64,000 nt of DNA from Streptomyces hokutonensis (GCF_000376565.1 NZ_BARG01000038.1:62001-126000); one strand, 5' to 3'; counted from the first letter of the stretch, positions 15,904 to 25,599 are shown. Notes: generated by a model not told the origin, from the sequence alone. Program-made: numbers and translations.

Positions 15904-17339
15904 CCCGCCTGCTCATCAATGGCCAACTGGTCGACGGGGAGCGGACGTTCCCCTCCCTCAACCCCGCCACCGGCGAGGTCTACGGACACGCCCCCGAGGC
16001 CACCACCGCCCAGGCCGAAGCCGCCGTAGCAGCCGCGCGGGCCGCCTTCGACACCACCGCCTGGTCCACCGACGTACAGCTGCGCATCCGCTGTCTCGAC
16101 CAGTTGCACCAGGCGCTCCTCGACCATGTCGAGGAGCTGCGCGAGCTGACGATCGCCGAGGTCGGCGCGCCCCGTATGCTCACCTACGGCCCCCAACTCG
16201 ACGATCCCGTCAAGCTGGTGCGGTTCTACGCGGACCTGCTGCGCAAGTACCCGCTGACGGAGGAGCTGGGCGAGGTCGAGATCCGCGGCCAGCGCCACCG
16301 CCGTTGGGTGGAGAAGGAGGCCGCCGGGGTCGTCACCGCGATCATCGCGTACAACTACCCGAACCAACTGGCCCTCGCCAAGCTCGCCCCCGCGCTCGCG
16401 GCCGGCTGCACGGTCGTCCTCAAGGGCGCGCCGGACACCCCGCTGACCACCCTCTTCCTCGGTCAACTCATCGCCGAGCACACGGACTTCCCGCCCGGCG
16501 TGGTCAACGTCCTCACGTCCTCCAGTGCCGACGTCGGCGAGACGCTCACCACGCACCCAGACGTCGACATGATCACCTTCACCGGCTCCACCGCGACCGG
16601 CCGCCGCATCATGGAAGCGGCCAGCCGTACGGTGAAGAAGGTCTTCCTGGAACTCGGCGGCAAGTCCGCGATGATCGTCCTGGACGACGCGGACTTCGCC
16701 ACCGCCGCCATGTTCGCGGCCGGCACCATCTGCTCCCATTCCGGGCAGGGTTGCGCGCTCACCTCCCGACTGCTCGTGCCCCGGGAGCACCACGACGAGC
16801 TCGTCGAGAAGGTGGCCGCGGGCCTCGCCCGCATCCCGCTCGGCGACCCCGCCGACCCCAAGACCTTCGCGGGCCCGCTCATCAGCGAGCGCCAGCGCGA
16901 GAAGGTCGACGGGATGGTGCAGCGGGCCGTAGCCGCCGGCGCGAACCTCGTCACCGGTGGCGAGAAGGTCGACCCCGGCTTCTTCTACAGGCCGACGCTC
17001 CTCAGCAACGTCGACCCGGACAGCGAGATCGCCCAGGACGAGGTCTTCGGCCCGGTCCTGGTGGTGATTCCGTACGACGACGATGACGACGCCGTCCGCA
17101 TCGCCAACAACTCCGTCTTCGGTCTCTCCGGCGGTATCCAGAGCGGCGACGACGAGCGGGCCATCGCCCTCGCCCGCCGGATCCGCACCGGCACCTTCAG
17201 CATCAACGGCGGCAACTACTTCGCCGCCGACGTGCCGTTCGGCGGCTACAAGCAGTCGGGCATCGGCCGGGAGAGCGGAGTGCCCGGCCTGGAGGAGTTC
17301 CTGGAGTACAAGTCCTTCGCGGTCGTGGTCCGGTCATGA
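15900..17339 (+). CDS. NAD(P)-dependent aldehyde dehydrogenase
   Basis: A 479-residue enzyme. It has the cofactor motif TFTGSTATGRRI, the general-base Glu in LELGGKSAMIV near residue 250, the catalytic Cys285 in GQGCALTS, and the C-terminal PFGGYKQSGIGRESG. GTG at 15900 overlaps the SDR stop (GTGA). It oxidises an aldehyde to a carboxylic acid, probably the product of P450 or SDR steps, ready for CoA activation by the following CoA transferase. Confidence 0.93.
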   Translation: MTRLLINGQLVDGERTFPSLNPATGEVYGHAPEATTAQAEAAVAAARAAFDTTAWSTDVQLRIRCLDQLHQALLDHVEELRELTIAEVGAPRMLTYGPQLDDPVKLVRFYADLLRKYPLTEELGEVEIRGQRHRRWVEKEAAGVVTAIIAYNYPNQLALAKLAPALAAGCTVVLKGAPDTPLTTLFLGQLIAEHTDFPPGVVNVLTSSSADVGETLTTHPDVDMITFTGSTATGRRIMEAASRTVKKVFLELGGKSAMIVLDDADFATAAMFAAGTICSHSGQGCALTSRLLVPREHHDELVEKVAAGLARIPLGDPADPKTFAGPLISERQREKVDGMVQRAVAAGANLVTGGEKVDPGFFYRPTLLSNVDPDSEIAQDEVFGPVLVVIPYDDDDDAVRIANNSVFGLSGGIQSGDDERAIALARRIRTGTFSINGGNYFAADVPFGGYKQSGIGRESGVPGLEEFLEYKSFAVVVRS

Positions 17340-18541
17340 TGCCGCTCGACGGAATCCGCGTCCTCGAAGTCGCCATGTACGGCTTCGTGCCCTCGGCGGG
17401 AGCCGTCCTCGCCGACTGGGGAGCGGACGTCATCAAGATCGAGCACGCGGTCACCGGCGACCCGCAGCGCGGCCTCCGCCAGACCGGCACGATGCGCGTC
17501 GAGGGCGACCCCAACCCCAACGTCGAGCACGCCAACCGCGGCAAGCGCAGCCTCGGCCTCGACATCTCCCGGCCCGAGGGCAAGGAGGTGCTGTACGAAC
17601 TCGCCCGGCACGCCGACGTGTTCCTGACCAGCTTCCTTCCCGGCCACCGGGACAAGTTCGGCATCGACGTCGACGACATCCGTACCGTCAACCCCCGCAT
17701 CGTCTACGCCCGGGGCAGTGCCTTCGGGCCGCGTGGACCGGAAGCGGGGAAGGGTGGCTACGACATGACGGCGTTCTGGGCCCGCGCCGGCACCGCCGCG
17801 AGCATCACCCCCGAGGGCACGGACGGCATCATCAACCCGCCGTCACCGGCCTACGGCGACACCATCTCCGGCACCAACCTCGCCGGCGGCATCGCGGCCG
17901 CGCTCCTGAAACGCGAACGCACCGGTGAACCCTCGGTCGTGGACGTCTCCCTGCTCGGCAGCGGGCTGTGGGCGATGGGCCATGCCACCGCGCTCTCCCT
18001 GCACCTCGGCAAGCCCTGGATCCCGCCGCCCGTCGGCACCCACGGATCCGTCGCGAACCCCCTGTCCGGGCTGTACGAGACCTCCGACGGCCATCACCTG
18101 GCGTTCGTCATGATGCAGCCAGGCAAGTTCTGGGCCGATGTGTGCCGGCACATCGACCGCCCCGAACTCGCCGACGACCCACGCTTCGACACGGCCGAGC
18201 ACCTCGTGGCCAACACGGCGGAGGCCGTCAAGATCCTGCGCGAGGTCCTCGCCACCCGCACCCTCGCGGAGTGGAGCCGGCGCTTCGCCACTCTGGCCGG
18301 GCCGTGGGCCCCGGTGCAGGACTCCCTGCAAGTGGGCGACGACCCGCAGATCAGAGCCAACGAGTACCTGCTCCGCGCAGGGGAGCTCGAACTGGTCAGC
18401 AGCCCCGTGCAGTTCGACGTGCAAGCCCCCAGGCTCGGGCCCGCGCCCGAGTTCGCCGCCCAGACCGAGGAGATCCTCCTCGAACTGGGCCTGGACTGGG
18501 ACCGCATCATCGCGCTCAAGGCGGCGGGCGCGGTCACCTGA
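17336..18541 (+). CDS. CaiB/BaiF family (type III) CoA transferase
   Basis: A 401-residue type III CoA transferase. The N-terminal GIRVLEVAMYGFVPSAGAVLADWGADVIKIE matches the family fold. The NRGKRSLGLDI segment follows, and GGYDMTAFWARAG holds the Asp expected to form the acyl-anhydride intermediate. ATG at 17336 overlaps the aldehyde dehydrogenase stop. It would move CoA to a pathway acid. It is one of three full-length copies in the window, with a divergent fourth at 56086. Confidence 0.9.
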   Translation: MMPLDGIRVLEVAMYGFVPSAGAVLADWGADVIKIEHAVTGDPQRGLRQTGTMRVEGDPNPNVEHANRGKRSLGLDISRPEGKEVLYELARHADVFLTSFLPGHRDKFGIDVDDIRTVNPRIVYARGSAFGPRGPEAGKGGYDMTAFWARAGTAASITPEGTDGIINPPSPAYGDTISGTNLAGGIAAALLKRERTGEPSVVDVSLLGSGLWAMGHATALSLHLGKPWIPPPVGTHGSVANPLSGLYETSDGHHLAFVMMQPGKFWADVCRHIDRPELADDPRFDTAEHLVANTAEAVKILREVLATRTLAEWSRRFATLAGPWAPVQDSLQVGDDPQIRANEYLLRAGELELVSSPVQFDVQAPRLGPAPEFAAQTEEILLELGLDWDRIIALKAAGAVT

Positions 18542-18553
18542 TCACCCGACAGC

Positions 18554-18568
18554 GGGACTCACATTCTC
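18554..18568 (+). promoter_or_regulatory. Operator-like site GGGACT-CAC-ATTCTC
   Basis: A 10/12 match to the window-wide palindrome in the 41-nt gap before the substrate-binding protein gene (start 18583). It could give the transport gene its own regulated promoter within the operon. Confidence 0.5.
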
Positions 18569-18582
18569 AACGAGGAGAACCG

Positions 18583-19947
18583 ATGAGACGCTTGCTCATC
18601 CCCGCACTGGTCCTGGCCCTCGCGGCCGCGGCCGGATGTTCCGGCCGCACCAAGTCCGCGGACACCACCAGCCCTTCGACCACCGGAGCCGCCGACACGG
18701 CGACCGCGGACTTCGGCACGCTGAAGTCCGTCTGCGGCAAGGGCACGGCCAAGACCGTCAGCAGCCAGGGCGTCACCAGCTCCGAGATAAAGGTCGGCGT
18801 CTTCAGCGACGTCGGGTTCACCAAGAACCCGGAGTTCGTGAACGCGGCCAAGGTCTTCACCTCCTGGTGCAACGCGGCCGGCGGCATCAACGGCCGCAAG
18901 ATCACACCCGTGACGCACGACTCCGCGCTCATGCAGGTCAACCAGCAGATGATCGGGGCCTGCCGCACCGACTTCTTCGAGGTGGGCGGCGGCGCCGCCC
19001 TCGACGGCCTGGGCGTCAAGACCCGCCTGAAGTGCCTGCTGCCCGAGTTCCCGGCCCAGGTCACCTCCGAGATCGGCGCGGACCTCCAGGTCATGTCCAT
19101 GGGCGCCTCGACGGGCTATTCGCCCTACGCCGGTTACTTCTCCTGGCTGTTGAAGGAGGCGTACCCGTCGTCCGCGAGCGGCGTCGGCATCATCACCGGA
19201 GACGTGCCCATCACCAAGCTCCTCGCGGCCCAGGACAAGGAAGTCCTCACCGCGATGGGCGGCAAGGTCACCTACTCCGACCTCTACCCCGCACAGGGGG
19301 TCTCCGACTGGACGCCGTACGCCCAGTCCATCAAGACGAAGAAGGTCAAGGGACTCGTCTTCCTGGGTGACTTCACCCAGTTGGCGAAGCTGGAGCAGGC
19401 GCTCACCAACATCGACTACAAGCTCGACTGGATCGACGCGAACAGCAACGCCTACGGTCCCGCCTTCCTCAAGCTGGCCGGTCCCGCGCTCGGTACCCAG
19501 ACCAACTTCGCCTCCATCAACGGATACCCGTTGGAGAAGGCCGACGACAACCCGGCGACGAAGGAGATGGTCGCCCTGTTCAAGAAGTACGCGCCCGACG
19601 CGCAGCTCACCCTGCCCGCCATGCAGGCCTTCTCCAGCTGGCTGCTGTTCGCCACCTCGGCCCGCGACTGCGCCGAGCTGACCCGCAGTTGTGTCCTCGA
19701 GAACGCCAAGAAGCAGACCGACTGGACCGGGGGAGGGCTCCACGCCTCGGTCAACCTCTCCTCGCCCGACGAGCCCCTGAAGTGCTTCAACGTCGAGAAG
19801 GCCACCACCAGCGGCTGGGTACCGGCCGACTTCAAGCCCACCGAGGGCGTCTACCGCTGCGACGCGCCCGCCTACAAGTTCAAGGGGAACTACGGCAAGC
19901 CGCCGACCCTGGCCGACGTCGGCAAGTCGCTGTCCGACCTCAAGTAG
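18583..19947 (+). CDS. ABC-transporter substrate-binding lipoprotein (LivJ/LivK-like)
   Basis: A 454-residue exported binding protein of the branched-chain-amino-acid type (periplasmic-binding fold I). The signal peptide ends in a lipobox AAGC with Cys19 as the lipid site. A Ser/Thr-rich linker and the IKVGVFSDVGF start of the first lobe follow. It binds a small ligand outside the membrane for import. The matching permease and ATPases lie about 30 kb away at 48784-52293. No other permease is in the window, so these probably form one importer, and the context suggests a catabolic substrate, not an amino acid. Confidence 0.88.
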   Translation: MRRLLIPALVLALAAAAGCSGRTKSADTTSPSTTGAADTATADFGTLKSVCGKGTAKTVSSQGVTSSEIKVGVFSDVGFTKNPEFVNAAKVFTSWCNAAGGINGRKITPVTHDSALMQVNQQMIGACRTDFFEVGGGAALDGLGVKTRLKCLLPEFPAQVTSEIGADLQVMSMGASTGYSPYAGYFSWLLKEAYPSSASGVGIITGDVPITKLLAAQDKEVLTAMGGKVTYSDLYPAQGVSDWTPYAQSIKTKKVKGLVFLGDFTQLAKLEQALTNIDYKLDWIDANSNAYGPAFLKLAGPALGTQTNFASINGYPLEKADDNPATKEMVALFKKYAPDAQLTLPAMQAFSSWLLFATSARDCAELTRSCVLENAKKQTDWTGGGLHASVNLSSPDEPLKCFNVEKATTSGWVPADFKPTEGVYRCDAPAYKFKGNYGKPPTLADVGKSLSDLK

Positions 19948-19989
19948 CCACGCCACGCCCCCCGTTCACCACGGCAGGAAGGAAGGACC

Positions 19990-20184
19990 GTGAAGGTACG
20001 AGTCGACCCGGAGCGCTGTCAGGGCCACACGCTCTGCGCGATGCGCGCACCGGACACCTTCGAACTCAGCGAGATCGACGGGCACTCCTCGGTCGTAGCG
20101 GAAGAAGTCCCCGCCGATCAGGAGGCGGACGTCCGCGAGGCGGTCCTGTCCTGTCCGGAGCGGGCGATCTCCCTCATCTCCTGA
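19990..20184 (+). CDS. Ferredoxin, [3Fe-4S] type, P450 partner
   Basis: A 64-residue ferredoxin. Cys10-x2-His13-x2-Cys16 and Cys55-Pro are the ligand pattern of actinomycete [3Fe-4S] (or His-modified) ferredoxins that feed cytochromes P450. GTG at 19990 follows GGAAGGAAGGA. The P450 gene starts 37 nt downstream. It would pass single electrons from a reductase to that P450. Confidence 0.9.
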   Translation: MKVRVDPERCQGHTLCAMRAPDTFELSEIDGHSSVVAEEVPADQEADVREAVLSCPERAISLIS

Positions 20185-20221
20185 CCCCCCACCTCAACCA
20201 CCGAGCAGGAGAGGACTCCGC

Positions 20222-21598
20222 ATGACCACGGAAGAAGCGGCCGTCGACGACGACGGTGGCCGCAAGCACCACCTGGTGCACTTCGACCGGCACACCCCCG
20301 ACTACCGCGACCGGTTCGAGGACATCACCCACGAACTGCACGGGCAGTGCCCGATCGCCTGGACGGAGGCCCACGGCGGCCACTGGGTCGCCAGCGGCAA
20401 CCGTGAGGTGTTCGAACTCGCGCGGTCCGCCGAGTTCCTCTCCAACGACCATGACGTGAAAGGGGAGCGGCGCGGCTACAAGGGCATCTCCATCCCCCCG
20501 CCGCCCCGCGCCCGCGAGGCCCAGGGCGGTTTCCTGGAGATGGACCCGCCGGACCAGCGGCACTACCGGCAGACCCTCAACCCGTATCTGTCGCCGGCCG
20601 CGATCCAGCGCTGGGTCCCGTTCGTCGACGAGGTCGTCCGCGCAAGCATCGACGAGAAGATCGAGTCCGGGTACATCGACTTCGTCGACGACCTCGCCAA
20701 CATCGTCCCCGCCGTGCTCACCCTGGCGATGATGGGCATCCCGCTGGAGCACTGGACGATCTACAACGAACCGGCCCACGCCTCCGTCTACACACCGCCC
20801 AACTCGCCCGACATACAACGGGTGCTGGACCTCAGCCGCAAGATGGGCATGGATCTCATGGCCCAGCTCGCGGAGATCCGGAAGAACCCCCGTCCGGGCC
20901 TGGTGGACGCGCTGGTGCGCGCCGACATCAACGGCCGCAACCCGGACGACGGCGAACTCCTCGGCGTCTGCGCCCTGTTGATCGGCGGCGGATTCGACAC
21001 CACGACCGCGCTCACCGCCCACTCACTCGAATGGCTCTCCCAACACCCGGAGGAGCGAACCCGGTTGAGCCGTGAGCGCAAGACCCTGCTGGACTCCGCC
21101 ACCGAGGAGTTCCTGCGCTTCTACACCCCGGCACCCGGAGACGGCCGCACCATCACGGCCGACTGCGAGATCGCCGGCACCCAGTTCAAGGAGGGCGAAC
21201 GCCTCTGGCTCTCCTGGGCGATGGCCAACCGCGACCCGTCGGTCTTCCCCGACCCGGACCGCATCGACATGGAACGCAAGGGCAACCGCCACAGCAGCTT
21301 CGGCCTCGGCATCCACCGCTGCATCGGTTCCAACGTGGCCCGTACCGTGTTCAAGCGGATGGTGACGGCCGTACTCGACCGGATGCCCGACTACGAGTGC
21401 GACCCCGAGGGCGCCGTGCACTACGAGACCATCGGCGTCATCCAGGGCATGCGCCACCTCCCGGCCACCTTCACCCCGGGCAAGCGGCTCGGCGCCGGAC
21501 TCGACGAGACCCTCGCCGAACTCCAGAAGCTCTGCGACGAACAGCGGCTCGCCGAACCCGTCACCGTCCGCAAGTCCACGGCACGGATCGACACATGA
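20222..21598 (+). CDS. Cytochrome P450
   Basis: A 458-residue soluble bacterial P450. The I-helix oxygen motif is GGGFDTTTAL and the ExxR is in EEFLRF. The heme loop FGLGIHRCIGSNVAR carries the thiolate Cys367. An N-terminal extension of about 20 residues precedes the core. It follows its ferredoxin and overlaps the next gene. It probably hydroxylates a C-H bond of the lipophilic substrate, starting its oxidation. The CYP family cannot be assigned by eye. Confidence 0.93.
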   Translation: MTTEEAAVDDDGGRKHHLVHFDRHTPDYRDRFEDITHELHGQCPIAWTEAHGGHWVASGNREVFELARSAEFLSNDHDVKGERRGYKGISIPPPPRAREAQGGFLEMDPPDQRHYRQTLNPYLSPAAIQRWVPFVDEVVRASIDEKIESGYIDFVDDLANIVPAVLTLAMMGIPLEHWTIYNEPAHASVYTPPNSPDIQRVLDLSRKMGMDLMAQLAEIRKNPRPGLVDALVRADINGRNPDDGELLGVCALLIGGGFDTTTALTAHSLEWLSQHPEERTRLSRERKTLLDSATEEFLRFYTPAPGDGRTITADCEIAGTQFKEGERLWLSWAMANRDPSVFPDPDRIDMERKGNRHSSFGLGIHRCIGSNVARTVFKRMVTAVLDRMPDYECDPEGAVHYETIGVIQGMRHLPATFTPGKRLGAGLDETLAELQKLCDEQRLAEPVTVRKSTARIDT

Positions 21599-23256
21599 CG
21601 GACAGTCAGCGCCCCGGTCCGGTGGTCACGGAGGAGAACGAGTTCTTCTGGACCTCCGGCGCGGACGGCCGGCTGCGGCTGACGGAGTGCGGGTCCTGCC
21701 AGGCCCTCATCCACCCGCCGCAGCCGGTGTGCCGCTACTGCCACGGCCACGACATGGGCGTCCGGGCCGTCTCCGGCCGCGCGACGCTGATCGGCTTCAC
21801 CGTCAACCACCGCTTCGCCCTGCCCGGCCTGCCCGCGCCCTACGTCGTGGCCCAGGTCGCCCTGGAGGAGGACCCCCGCGTCCGGCTCACCACCAACGCC
21901 GTCGAATGCGCCCCGGACGAGCTGGAGTTGGGCATGCGGATGGAGGTCGTCTTCGAGCAGGTCGAGGACGCCTGGCTGCCCCTGTTCCGCCCGGCGCCCG
22001 AACGCCCGGCCCCCGACCCGTTGCCGCTCGCCGAGGTGGACACCCGCCAACTCGCCCGCCGCGTACGGCCGATGGCGTCGACGGACAAGTTCGAGGACAA
22101 GGTCGCCATCACCGGCATCGGCATGTCGGGGATCGGCCGCCGCCTCCTGGTCCCACCAGTCTCCCTGACCGTCCAGGCCTGCCAACAGGCCATCGCCGAC
22201 GCCGGGTTGACCGTCGACGACATCGACGGCCTGGCCACCTACCCGGGCGCCGGCACCGCTTACGGCGGCTTCGGCGAAGGCGGGGTCACCGCCCTGGAAT
22301 CCGCCCTCGGCCTCGAACCCACCTGGTACAACGGCGGCAGCGAGACCTTCGGCCCCTGCGGCTCCCTCATCTCCGCCATGCTCGCCGTCGCGGGGGGACT
22401 CGCCCGGCACGTCCTGTGCTTCCGCACGGTCTGGGAGGCGTCGTACGGCGATCTCGTGCGCCGCGGCCGGATCGCGCAGGACCCGCCGCGGAAACTGGAC
22501 GGCTGGATGAAGCCGTTCGGCGCGACCTCGGCCGCGCACACCCTCGCCCAGAACGCCCAACGCCACTTCCACCGCTACGGCACCACCCGCGAGACCCTCG
22601 GCTGGATCGCCCTCAACCAGCGGGCCAACGCGGCACTCAACCCCACGGCGGTCTACCGCGACCCGCTGACCATGGACGACTATCTCAACGCCCGGCCGAT
22701 CACCACCCCGTTCGGCCTCTACGACTGCGACGTCCCCTGCGACGGAGCGGTCGCCGTGATCGTGTCGGCCGTGGACGCGGCCCGGGACCTGGCCCAACCA
22801 CCCGTTCTGGTGGAGGCGGTCGGCACCCAGATCCTCGAACGCCTCGAATGGGACCAGAGCACGCTCACCCACGAACCCCAAGTGCTGGGCCAGTCCGCCC
22901 ACTTGTGGTCCCGCACCTCGCTGCGCCCCGAGGACGTCGACGTGGCCGAGCTGTACGACGGCTTCACCTTCAACTGCCTCTCCTGGCTGGAGGGGTTGGG
23001 GTTCTGCGGCATCGGCGAGTCCAAGGACTTCCTGGACGGAGGCAAGAACATCGCGCGGGACGGCGTACTGCCGCTGAACACCCACGGCGGACAGCTCTCC
23101 CACGGCCGCACCCACGGCATGGGACTGGTCCACGAGGCCATCACCCAGCTGCGCGGCGCGGCCGGGCCGAGGCAGGTCGCAGGCGCCCGGGTGGCGGTGG
23201 CGAGCAGCGGCGGACTCACCCCGAGCGGCGTGATCCTCTTCCGGGCGGACGGATGA
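21595..23256 (+). CDS. DUF35 OB-fold / thiolase-like fusion (Ltp2-type retro-aldolase candidate)
   Basis: A 553-residue fusion. Residues 1-130 form a DUF35 domain with a rubredoxin-like zinc knuckle (Cys32, Cys35, Cys46, Cys49) and an OB-fold. From about residue 168 comes a thiolase-fold lipid-transfer-protein domain. The nucleophile region reads ETFGPCGSLISAM, so the thiolase Cys position is not conserved. The C-terminal part has LYDGFTFNCLSWLEGLGF and NTHGGQLSHGRTHGMG. Separate DUF35 and Ltp2 proteins form the side-chain retro-aldolase in actinobacterial steroid catabolism. By analogy this single chain may cleave a beta-hydroxyacyl-CoA at a branched carbon. Confidence 0.85.
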   Translation: MTDSQRPGPVVTEENEFFWTSGADGRLRLTECGSCQALIHPPQPVCRYCHGHDMGVRAVSGRATLIGFTVNHRFALPGLPAPYVVAQVALEEDPRVRLTTNAVECAPDELELGMRMEVVFEQVEDAWLPLFRPAPERPAPDPLPLAEVDTRQLARRVRPMASTDKFEDKVAITGIGMSGIGRRLLVPPVSLTVQACQQAIADAGLTVDDIDGLATYPGAGTAYGGFGEGGVTALESALGLEPTWYNGGSETFGPCGSLISAMLAVAGGLARHVLCFRTVWEASYGDLVRRGRIAQDPPRKLDGWMKPFGATSAAHTLAQNAQRHFHRYGTTRETLGWIALNQRANAALNPTAVYRDPLTMDDYLNARPITTPFGLYDCDVPCDGAVAVIVSAVDAARDLAQPPVLVEAVGTQILERLEWDQSTLTHEPQVLGQSAHLWSRTSLRPEDVDVAELYDGFTFNCLSWLEGLGFCGIGESKDFLDGGKNIARDGVLPLNTHGGQLSHGRTHGMGLVHEAITQLRGAAGPRQVAGARVAVASSGGLTPSGVILFRADG

Positions 23257-24170
23257 ACCCACGTACCACGGAGGTCGTTTCGCGCGTCGTCGACGTCGAC
23301 GGCATCCCCATGTCGGCGCTGCTGTGCGAGGTTCGCGAACCGCGCGCGGTCCTCGTCGCGCTGCACGGGGGAGCGGTGACCTCCCGTTATTTCGACTACC
23401 CGGACCAGCCCAGGCTGTCCCTCCTGCGCACGGCAGCGGCACTCGGCTACACCACCGTCGCCATCGACCGCCCCGGATACGGGAGTTCGGCTCCGTACGG
23501 CGAGAGCATGGCTTCCCCGGCGCGACGCGTCGACCTCGCCTACGGAGTGGTGGACCGGCTGCTCGCCTCGCGTCCGCGCGGAGCGGGCCTCTTCCTGTGG
23601 GCGCACTCGATCGGCTGCGCCCTGGGCGTGCGCATGGCCGGTGACGAACGGCGCAGCGACCTTCTCGGCCTGGAGATCGCCGGCACCGGACGCCACCACG
23701 CGCCCGCCGCCGTCGAGATCCTCGACTTCAAGCAGCGCGACCCGGCCGTGCCGAGACGGTCAGGACCCGGACTGCGCGACCTGCTGTGGGAGCCGTCGCG
23801 CCTGTATCCGGCCGAGGTCGTCGGCGCCGCCCGCATCCAGTCGCCCGGCCCGCCGTACGAAGGCACCGTGGCCCGCCGCTGGCCCCTGGAGTTCGCCGAA
23901 GTCGCGGCCCACGTGAGGATTCCCGTGCACTACACGCTCGGCGACCACGAACGCGTGTGGAGTTCCGGGCCCGCGGCCATGGCCGACATCGCGAGCCTGT
24001 TCACCGCCTCCCCGCGGGTCGTCACCGACGAACAGGCCGACAGCGGCCACAACTTGAGCATCGGGCGCACCGCGACCGGATACCACCTGAAGATCCTCTC
24101 GTTCGTCGAGGAGTGCGTTCTCGCCCGGGAGAACGACGGGATCGACCGTCTCCCGAGGAGGGCCGGATGA
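23253..24170 (+). CDS. Alpha/beta-hydrolase
   Basis: A 305-residue alpha/beta-hydrolase. The oxyanion segment is ALHGGAVTSRYFDYP, the nucleophile is Ser in WAHSIGCAL, with an acid in LGDHERV and a His in SGHNLSIG, so the triad looks complete. ATG at 23253 overlaps the upstream stop. It probably hydrolyses an ester, lactone or thioester in the pathway. The substrate is not evident. Confidence 0.85.
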   Translation: MNPRTTEVVSRVVDVDGIPMSALLCEVREPRAVLVALHGGAVTSRYFDYPDQPRLSLLRTAAALGYTTVAIDRPGYGSSAPYGESMASPARRVDLAYGVVDRLLASRPRGAGLFLWAHSIGCALGVRMAGDERRSDLLGLEIAGTGRHHAPAAVEILDFKQRDPAVPRRSGPGLRDLLWEPSRLYPAEVVGAARIQSPGPPYEGTVARRWPLEFAEVAAHVRIPVHYTLGDHERVWSSGPAAMADIASLFTASPRVVTDEQADSGHNLSIGRTATGYHLKILSFVEECVLARENDGIDRLPRRAG

Positions 24171-24718
24171 GCGACGCCGACAACGCCGTACTGCTGCTCG
24201 TACGAGTGGTCGTAGGACTGATCATGATCATGCACGGGCTGAATCACTGGCGCGGTGGCGGCAGGATCGAGGGCACCGCCCGCTGGTTCACCGGACTCGG
24301 CCTGAGACAGGGCGTGCTGCAGGCCTGGATGAGCGTGCTCACCGAGGTCGGCGCGGGCATCCTGCTGATCCTCGGCCTGCTCACACCGCTGGCCTGCGCC
24401 GCGGTGATCTCCGTGATGCTGGTCGCGGGACTGCTCGCCCACCGGCCCAACGGGTTCTTCGTCTTCAAGGACGGCTACGAGTACGTCCTCACGCTCGCCG
24501 TCGTCGCCCTGGCGCTCGCGGTGCTGGGCCCCGGCCGTTGGTCCCTCGACCAAGCGGCCGGCCTCGACCCGACCGGCTGGACCGGCGGCGCGATCGCGCT
24601 CGGCGCGGCCGTGGTGGCGACCGGGGGACTGCTGGGCACCTTCTGGCGACCGGAGCCCGCCGTGGAAGCGGTGGCGGCCGACAACACCCCCGAGCAGGTC
24701 GACCAGGAGGCCCGCTGA
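24167..24718 (+). CDS. DoxX-family membrane protein
   Basis: A 183-residue integral membrane protein with four hydrophobic segments. The N-terminal VVGLIMIMHGLNHW and the later GLLTPLACAAVISVMLVAGLLAH match DoxX. The C-terminal 20 residues are hydrophilic and acidic. ATG at 24167 overlaps the hydrolase stop (ATGA). DoxX proteins accompany oxidative catabolism and redox enzymes, but the mechanism is unclear. Confidence 0.85.
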   Translation: MSDADNAVLLLVRVVVGLIMIMHGLNHWRGGGRIEGTARWFTGLGLRQGVLQAWMSVLTEVGAGILLILGLLTPLACAAVISVMLVAGLLAHRPNGFFVFKDGYEYVLTLAVVALALAVLGPGRWSLDQAAGLDPTGWTGGAIALGAAVVATGGLLGTFWRPEPAVEAVAADNTPEQVDQEAR

Positions 24719-25599
24719 TGCGCGTCGGATTCATCGGGCTGGGCAGTCAGGGTGCCCCCATGGCGCGCCGGATCGTCGAGGCGGGCTTCGACACCGCGCT
24801 CTGGGCGCGCCGCCCGGCCACCCTCGCCGCGTTCGCGGACACGGCCGTCCGGCGGGCCGCGTCCCCCGTCGAACTCGCCGCGGCCAGCGACCTGGTGTGC
24901 GTCTGTGTCGTCGACGACGCCGACGTCGAGCAGGTCGTCACGGGTGAGCAGGGCGTACTGACCGGCCTGCGCAGGGGCGGAGTCATCGCCGTGCACAGCA
25001 CGGTCCACCCCGACACCTGCCGAAGGCTGGCCGAACGGGCCCAGGTGCACGGCGTGTCCGTCGTCGACGCACCGGTCAGCGGCGGCGGACGAGCCGCCGC
25101 CGAGGGTCGGCTGCTGGTGATGACGGGCGGCGAGACCGGCACCGTCGCCTACTGCCGCAAGGTGTTCGAGACCTTCGGCGACCCCGTGCTCCACATGGGC
25201 CCGCTCGGCTCGGGACAGATCGCCAAACTGCTCAACAACCTATTGTTCACAGCCAACTTGGCGACCGCGGCCGATACGCTGGCGCTGGCACCGGAGTTCG
25301 GCATCGACCGCGGCGCTCTCGCCGAAGCCGTGCTCCACGGCAGCGGAGCGAGCTTCGCCCTCGACCGCGTGAAGTCCGCGGGCGGCACCCTCGACCCCCT
25401 CGCGGAGCGCGCGGGACCGCTGCTCCGCAAGGACGTGAGACTCCTGGCCGACCTCGCCGAGTCGGCGGACGCCACGGCGGGCACCGCACTCGCGGCGGCC
25501 GACGCGGCCCTCGACCGCATGGGCCAAGGCCGCCGGACAGCACCTCAACTCCCGCTCCACGAAAACGGAAACAACCTTCTCGCCAGTGGAGAACATTGA
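24718..25599 (+). CDS. NAD(P)-dependent beta-hydroxyacid dehydrogenase family protein
   Basis: A 293-residue paralogue of the product of 7719-8540. It has the N-terminal GFIGLGSQGAPMARRI, the substrate loop DAPVSGGGRAAAEG, and the catalytic Lys in GQIAKLLNNLLF. The start overlaps the DoxX stop by one base (TGATG). Its place after the hydrolase suggests oxidation of a released hydroxy acid. It ends this part of the operon; a P450 gene with its own control region follows. Confidence 0.87.
   Translation: MRVGFIGLGSQGAPMARRIVEAGFDTALWARRPATLAAFADTAVRRAASPVELAAASDLVCVCVVDDADVEQVVTGEQGVLTGLRRGGVIAVHSTVHPDTCRRLAERAQVHGVSVVDAPVSGGGRAAAEGRLLVMTGGETGTVAYCRKVFETFGDPVLHMGPLGSGQIAKLLNNLLFTANLATAADTLALAPEFGIDRGALAEAVLHGSGASFALDRVKSAGGTLDPLAERAGPLLRKDVRLLADLAESADATAGTALAAADAALDRMGQGRRTAPQLPLHENGNNLLASGEH

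Noticed and set aside
24117..24134. GTTCTC-N6-GAGAAC palindrome near the end of the alpha/beta-hydrolase gene
   Set aside because: Arm order and spacer differ from the operator family, it is wholly inside a coding region, and the next gene overlaps the stop with no promoter. It is probably chance.
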